64,000 nt of DNA, taken from the NCBI RefSeq assembly GCF_026341275.1, contig NZ_JAIFZO010000002.1, positions 5,238,118-5,302,117 on the forward strand, given 5' to 3'. Positions 62,784 to 64,000 of the stretch are shown here, piece by piece. The position numbers and the translations under genes are program-made. Source of the DNA: Streptomyces ortus. GTDB lineage: Bacteria > Actinomycetota > Actinomycetes > Streptomycetales > Streptomycetaceae. The stretch's first letter is position 1. The number at the start of each line of letters is the position of its first letter. The notes under the pieces were generated by a model. The model had not been told where the DNA came from. It saw nothing but the letters and a program-made list of their open reading frames with translations, and did no database searches.

Positions 62784-62908
62784 TGCGCCGTTCCCCGCGC
62801 CCGCGCCCCTGACAGGCTAAAGACCAAAAGATTGCGCCGTTCCCCGCGCCCCTGAAAGATTGCGCCGTTCCCCGCGCCCCTTGAAGACTGCGCCGTTCCC
62901 CGCGCCCC
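62784..62908. repeat. Tandem array of the dispersed GC-rich repeat
   Basis: TGCGCCGTTCCCCGCGCCCC occurs at 62833, 62861 and 62889 with a 28-base period; a degenerate copy starts at 62784 and another near 62753. It is the inverse of the units at 3096 and 3163. The array fills the gap between the IclR and S16 genes. Confidence 0.85.
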
Positions 62909-62957
62909 TTGAGGTGCGGGCGTGGGTGGGGGTGTTGCTCTCCGTTAGATTGATCCT

Positions 62958-63758
62958 GTGCCTTTTCGACTCTCCGGTCTCTCCCGGCTCCAGGCCGTCG
63001 CCGCGTGCGCCGTGCCCCTCGTGGGGCTGTTCGCCGTGGCGGTGTTCGCGCCGTTGCCCTTCTCGTTGGCGCAGCCCGGTATGACCGCGGATGTCCTCGG
63101 CGAGAACAAGGGTGACCCGGTGATCACGATCTCCGGCGCGAAGGCCCGCGAGACGAGCGGGCAGCTGCGGATGACGACCATCGAGGCGACGGCCCCGGAC
63201 ACGGACGTCAGCCTCGGCGACGTGCTCGACGGCTGGTTCCGTACGGACCGTGCCGTGATGCCCCGCGACGCGGTCTACCCGAGCGGCGACAGCGTCAAGG
63301 AGATCGAGGAGTACAACGCCGAGGAGATGAGGAAGTCCCAGGACACCGCCACCGAGGCGGCGCTGAACCAGCTCGGCGAGCGGTCGGACGACATCGAGGT
63401 CACGCTGAAGCTCGCCGACGTGGGCGGTCCGAGCGCCGGGCTCCTCTTCTCCCTCGGCATCGTCGACAAGCTGGACGGCGACGGCAGCGGCGGCGACCTC
63501 ACGGGCGGCCGGATCATCGCGGGTACGGGCACGATCGACGCCGACGGGAAGGTCGGCGCGGTCGGGGGAGTGGCCCTGAAGACGCAGGCGGCCCGCCGCG
63601 ACGGCGCGACCGTCTTCCTGGTACCGAAGGCGGAGTGCGCGGACGCCAGGTCGGAGCTGCCGAAGGGGCTTCGCCTCATCCCCGTGACCACCCTCAAGGG
63701 CGCCGTCGACGACCTGGTGGCCCTGGAGAAGGACAAAGGCTCCGTCCCCTCCTGCTAG
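62958..63758 (+). CDS. Membrane-anchored S16 (Lon-type) protease
   Basis: A 266-residue protein with one N-terminal membrane helix (VAACAVPLVGLFAVAVFA) and a C-terminal Lon-type catalytic domain outside: serine in GGPSAGLLFSLG and lysine in IDADGKVGAVGGVALKTQAA. Most actinobacterial YlbL-like proteins have a PDZ domain between anchor and protease; here the 110-residue middle does not show one clearly. GTG 62958 is used. Substrates are unknown. Confidence 0.85.
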   Translation: MPFRLSGLSRLQAVAACAVPLVGLFAVAVFAPLPFSLAQPGMTADVLGENKGDPVITISGAKARETSGQLRMTTIEATAPDTDVSLGDVLDGWFRTDRAVMPRDAVYPSGDSVKEIEEYNAEEMRKSQDTATEAALNQLGERSDDIEVTLKLADVGGPSAGLLFSLGIVDKLDGDGSGGDLTGGRIIAGTGTIDADGKVGAVGGVALKTQAARRDGATVFLVPKAECADARSELPKGLRLIPVTTLKGAVDDLVALEKDKGSVPSC

Positions 63759-63815
63759 GCCCCCTCTTGGTAGGCCCCCTCCTGCTGGGCCCCCTCTCCT
63801 GCGGGGCCCCGCCCC

Positions 63816-64000
63816 TCACCCCTCCTTCACGAAGCCCTCCGCCTTCATCCAGTCCAGGGCCACCGCGTGCGGGTCCTCCCCGTCGACGTCCACCTTGGCG
63901 TTCAGCTCCTGCGCCACGTCGTTGTCGAGCCGCTTCGTGATCGGGGCCAGCACCTCGGCGATCGCCGGATACTTCTTCAGGGCCTTGGAGTTGATCGACG
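63816..64000 (-). CDS. Glycine betaine/choline-type ABC substrate-binding protein, C-terminal end
   Basis: The last 60 residues of a protein whose start lies beyond the right edge. The sequence (SINSKALKKYPAIAEVLAPI, KRLDNDVAQELNAKVDVDGE, VALDWMKAEGFVKEG) fits the C-terminus of OpuAC/ProX-like osmoprotectant-binding proteins. It converges on the S16 gene; a C-rich tract with GGCCCCCTC repeats (63762-63800) lies between. Confidence 0.75.
   Translation of the reverse strand, partial: SINSKALKKYPAIAEVLAPITKRLDNDVAQELNAKVDVDGEDPHAVALDWMKAEGFVKEG

Overview
The window is high-GC chromosomal DNA with GTG and TTG starts, ATGA/GTGA gene overlaps, DUF397 and XRE-DUF5753 genes and rare TTA codons. It is almost certainly Streptomyces. 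From memory, gene order over about 5.8-34 kb follows the S. coelicolor SCO2963 to SCO2943 region (matAB, narK, nnaR, sigU/rsuA, helD, malic enzyme, hupA, murA, yqgE, sugar ABC genes, hexosaminidase). No database was searched.

Layout of the core. 1-2829: a CUT1 sugar ABC operon (minus strand) with two perfect LacI-type palindromes upstream. 3.2-5.6 kb: an MFS exporter divergent from a LysR regulator. 5.8-10.5 kb: an extracellular polysaccharide locus (matA, matB, acyltransferase) closed by a terminator. 10.6-13.5 kb: two paralogous lipoproteins, a secreted protein and a decayed further copy. 13.7-15.7 kb: two DUF397 genes, an XRE-DUF5753 regulator and a divergent HATPase protein (whiJ-like set). 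15.8-18.6 kb: narK and nnaR for nitrate. 19-21.1 kb: a CGNR regulator, then sigU and its anti-sigma factor rsuA. 21.3-29 kb: helD, NAD-malic enzyme, hupA, murA, yqgE and a DUF3039 gene. 29.3-34.3 kb: a second sugar ABC operon ending in a GH20 hexosaminidase, probably for chitooligosaccharide or GlcNAc use. 34.6-39.4 kb: a three-subunit molybdenum hydroxylase whose Fe-S subunit has a very long disordered N-terminus. 39.4-41.5 kb: a small kinase and a SUKH-type protein.

41,560-57,985 is a complete integrative and conjugative element of the actinomycete (AICE, pSAM2-like) type inserted in tRNA-Cys(GCA). A 44-bp direct repeat marks both ends and the intact tRNA lies at the right end. Inside, left to right, are a low-GC cargo block (a small putative zinc protein and a 693-aa GHKL-ATPase/PD-(D/E)XK nuclease fusion), a double-winged-helix GntR regulator, an HD hydrolase, a Nudix protein with an XRE-DUF5919 regulator in the opposite direction, a structured leader, a tightly overlapped transfer block (spd genes, TraA-like, FtsK-type TraB), a replication block (prim-pol, DUF3631 ATPase), an iteron-rich probable origin, xis and int. 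The GHKL-nuclease gene is the best candidate for a little-described system: it has complete ATPase and nuclease motifs, sits at the attL edge where AICEs carry cargo, and contains a TTA codon, as does the XRE regulator gene, which suggests control by the bldA tRNA.

58.2-64 kb returns to the chromosome: an MFS exporter, a DEAD/DEAH helicase, an IclR regulator, a tandem dispersed-repeat array, a Lon-type (S16) membrane-anchored protease and the C-terminus of a glycine-betaine-type binding protein.
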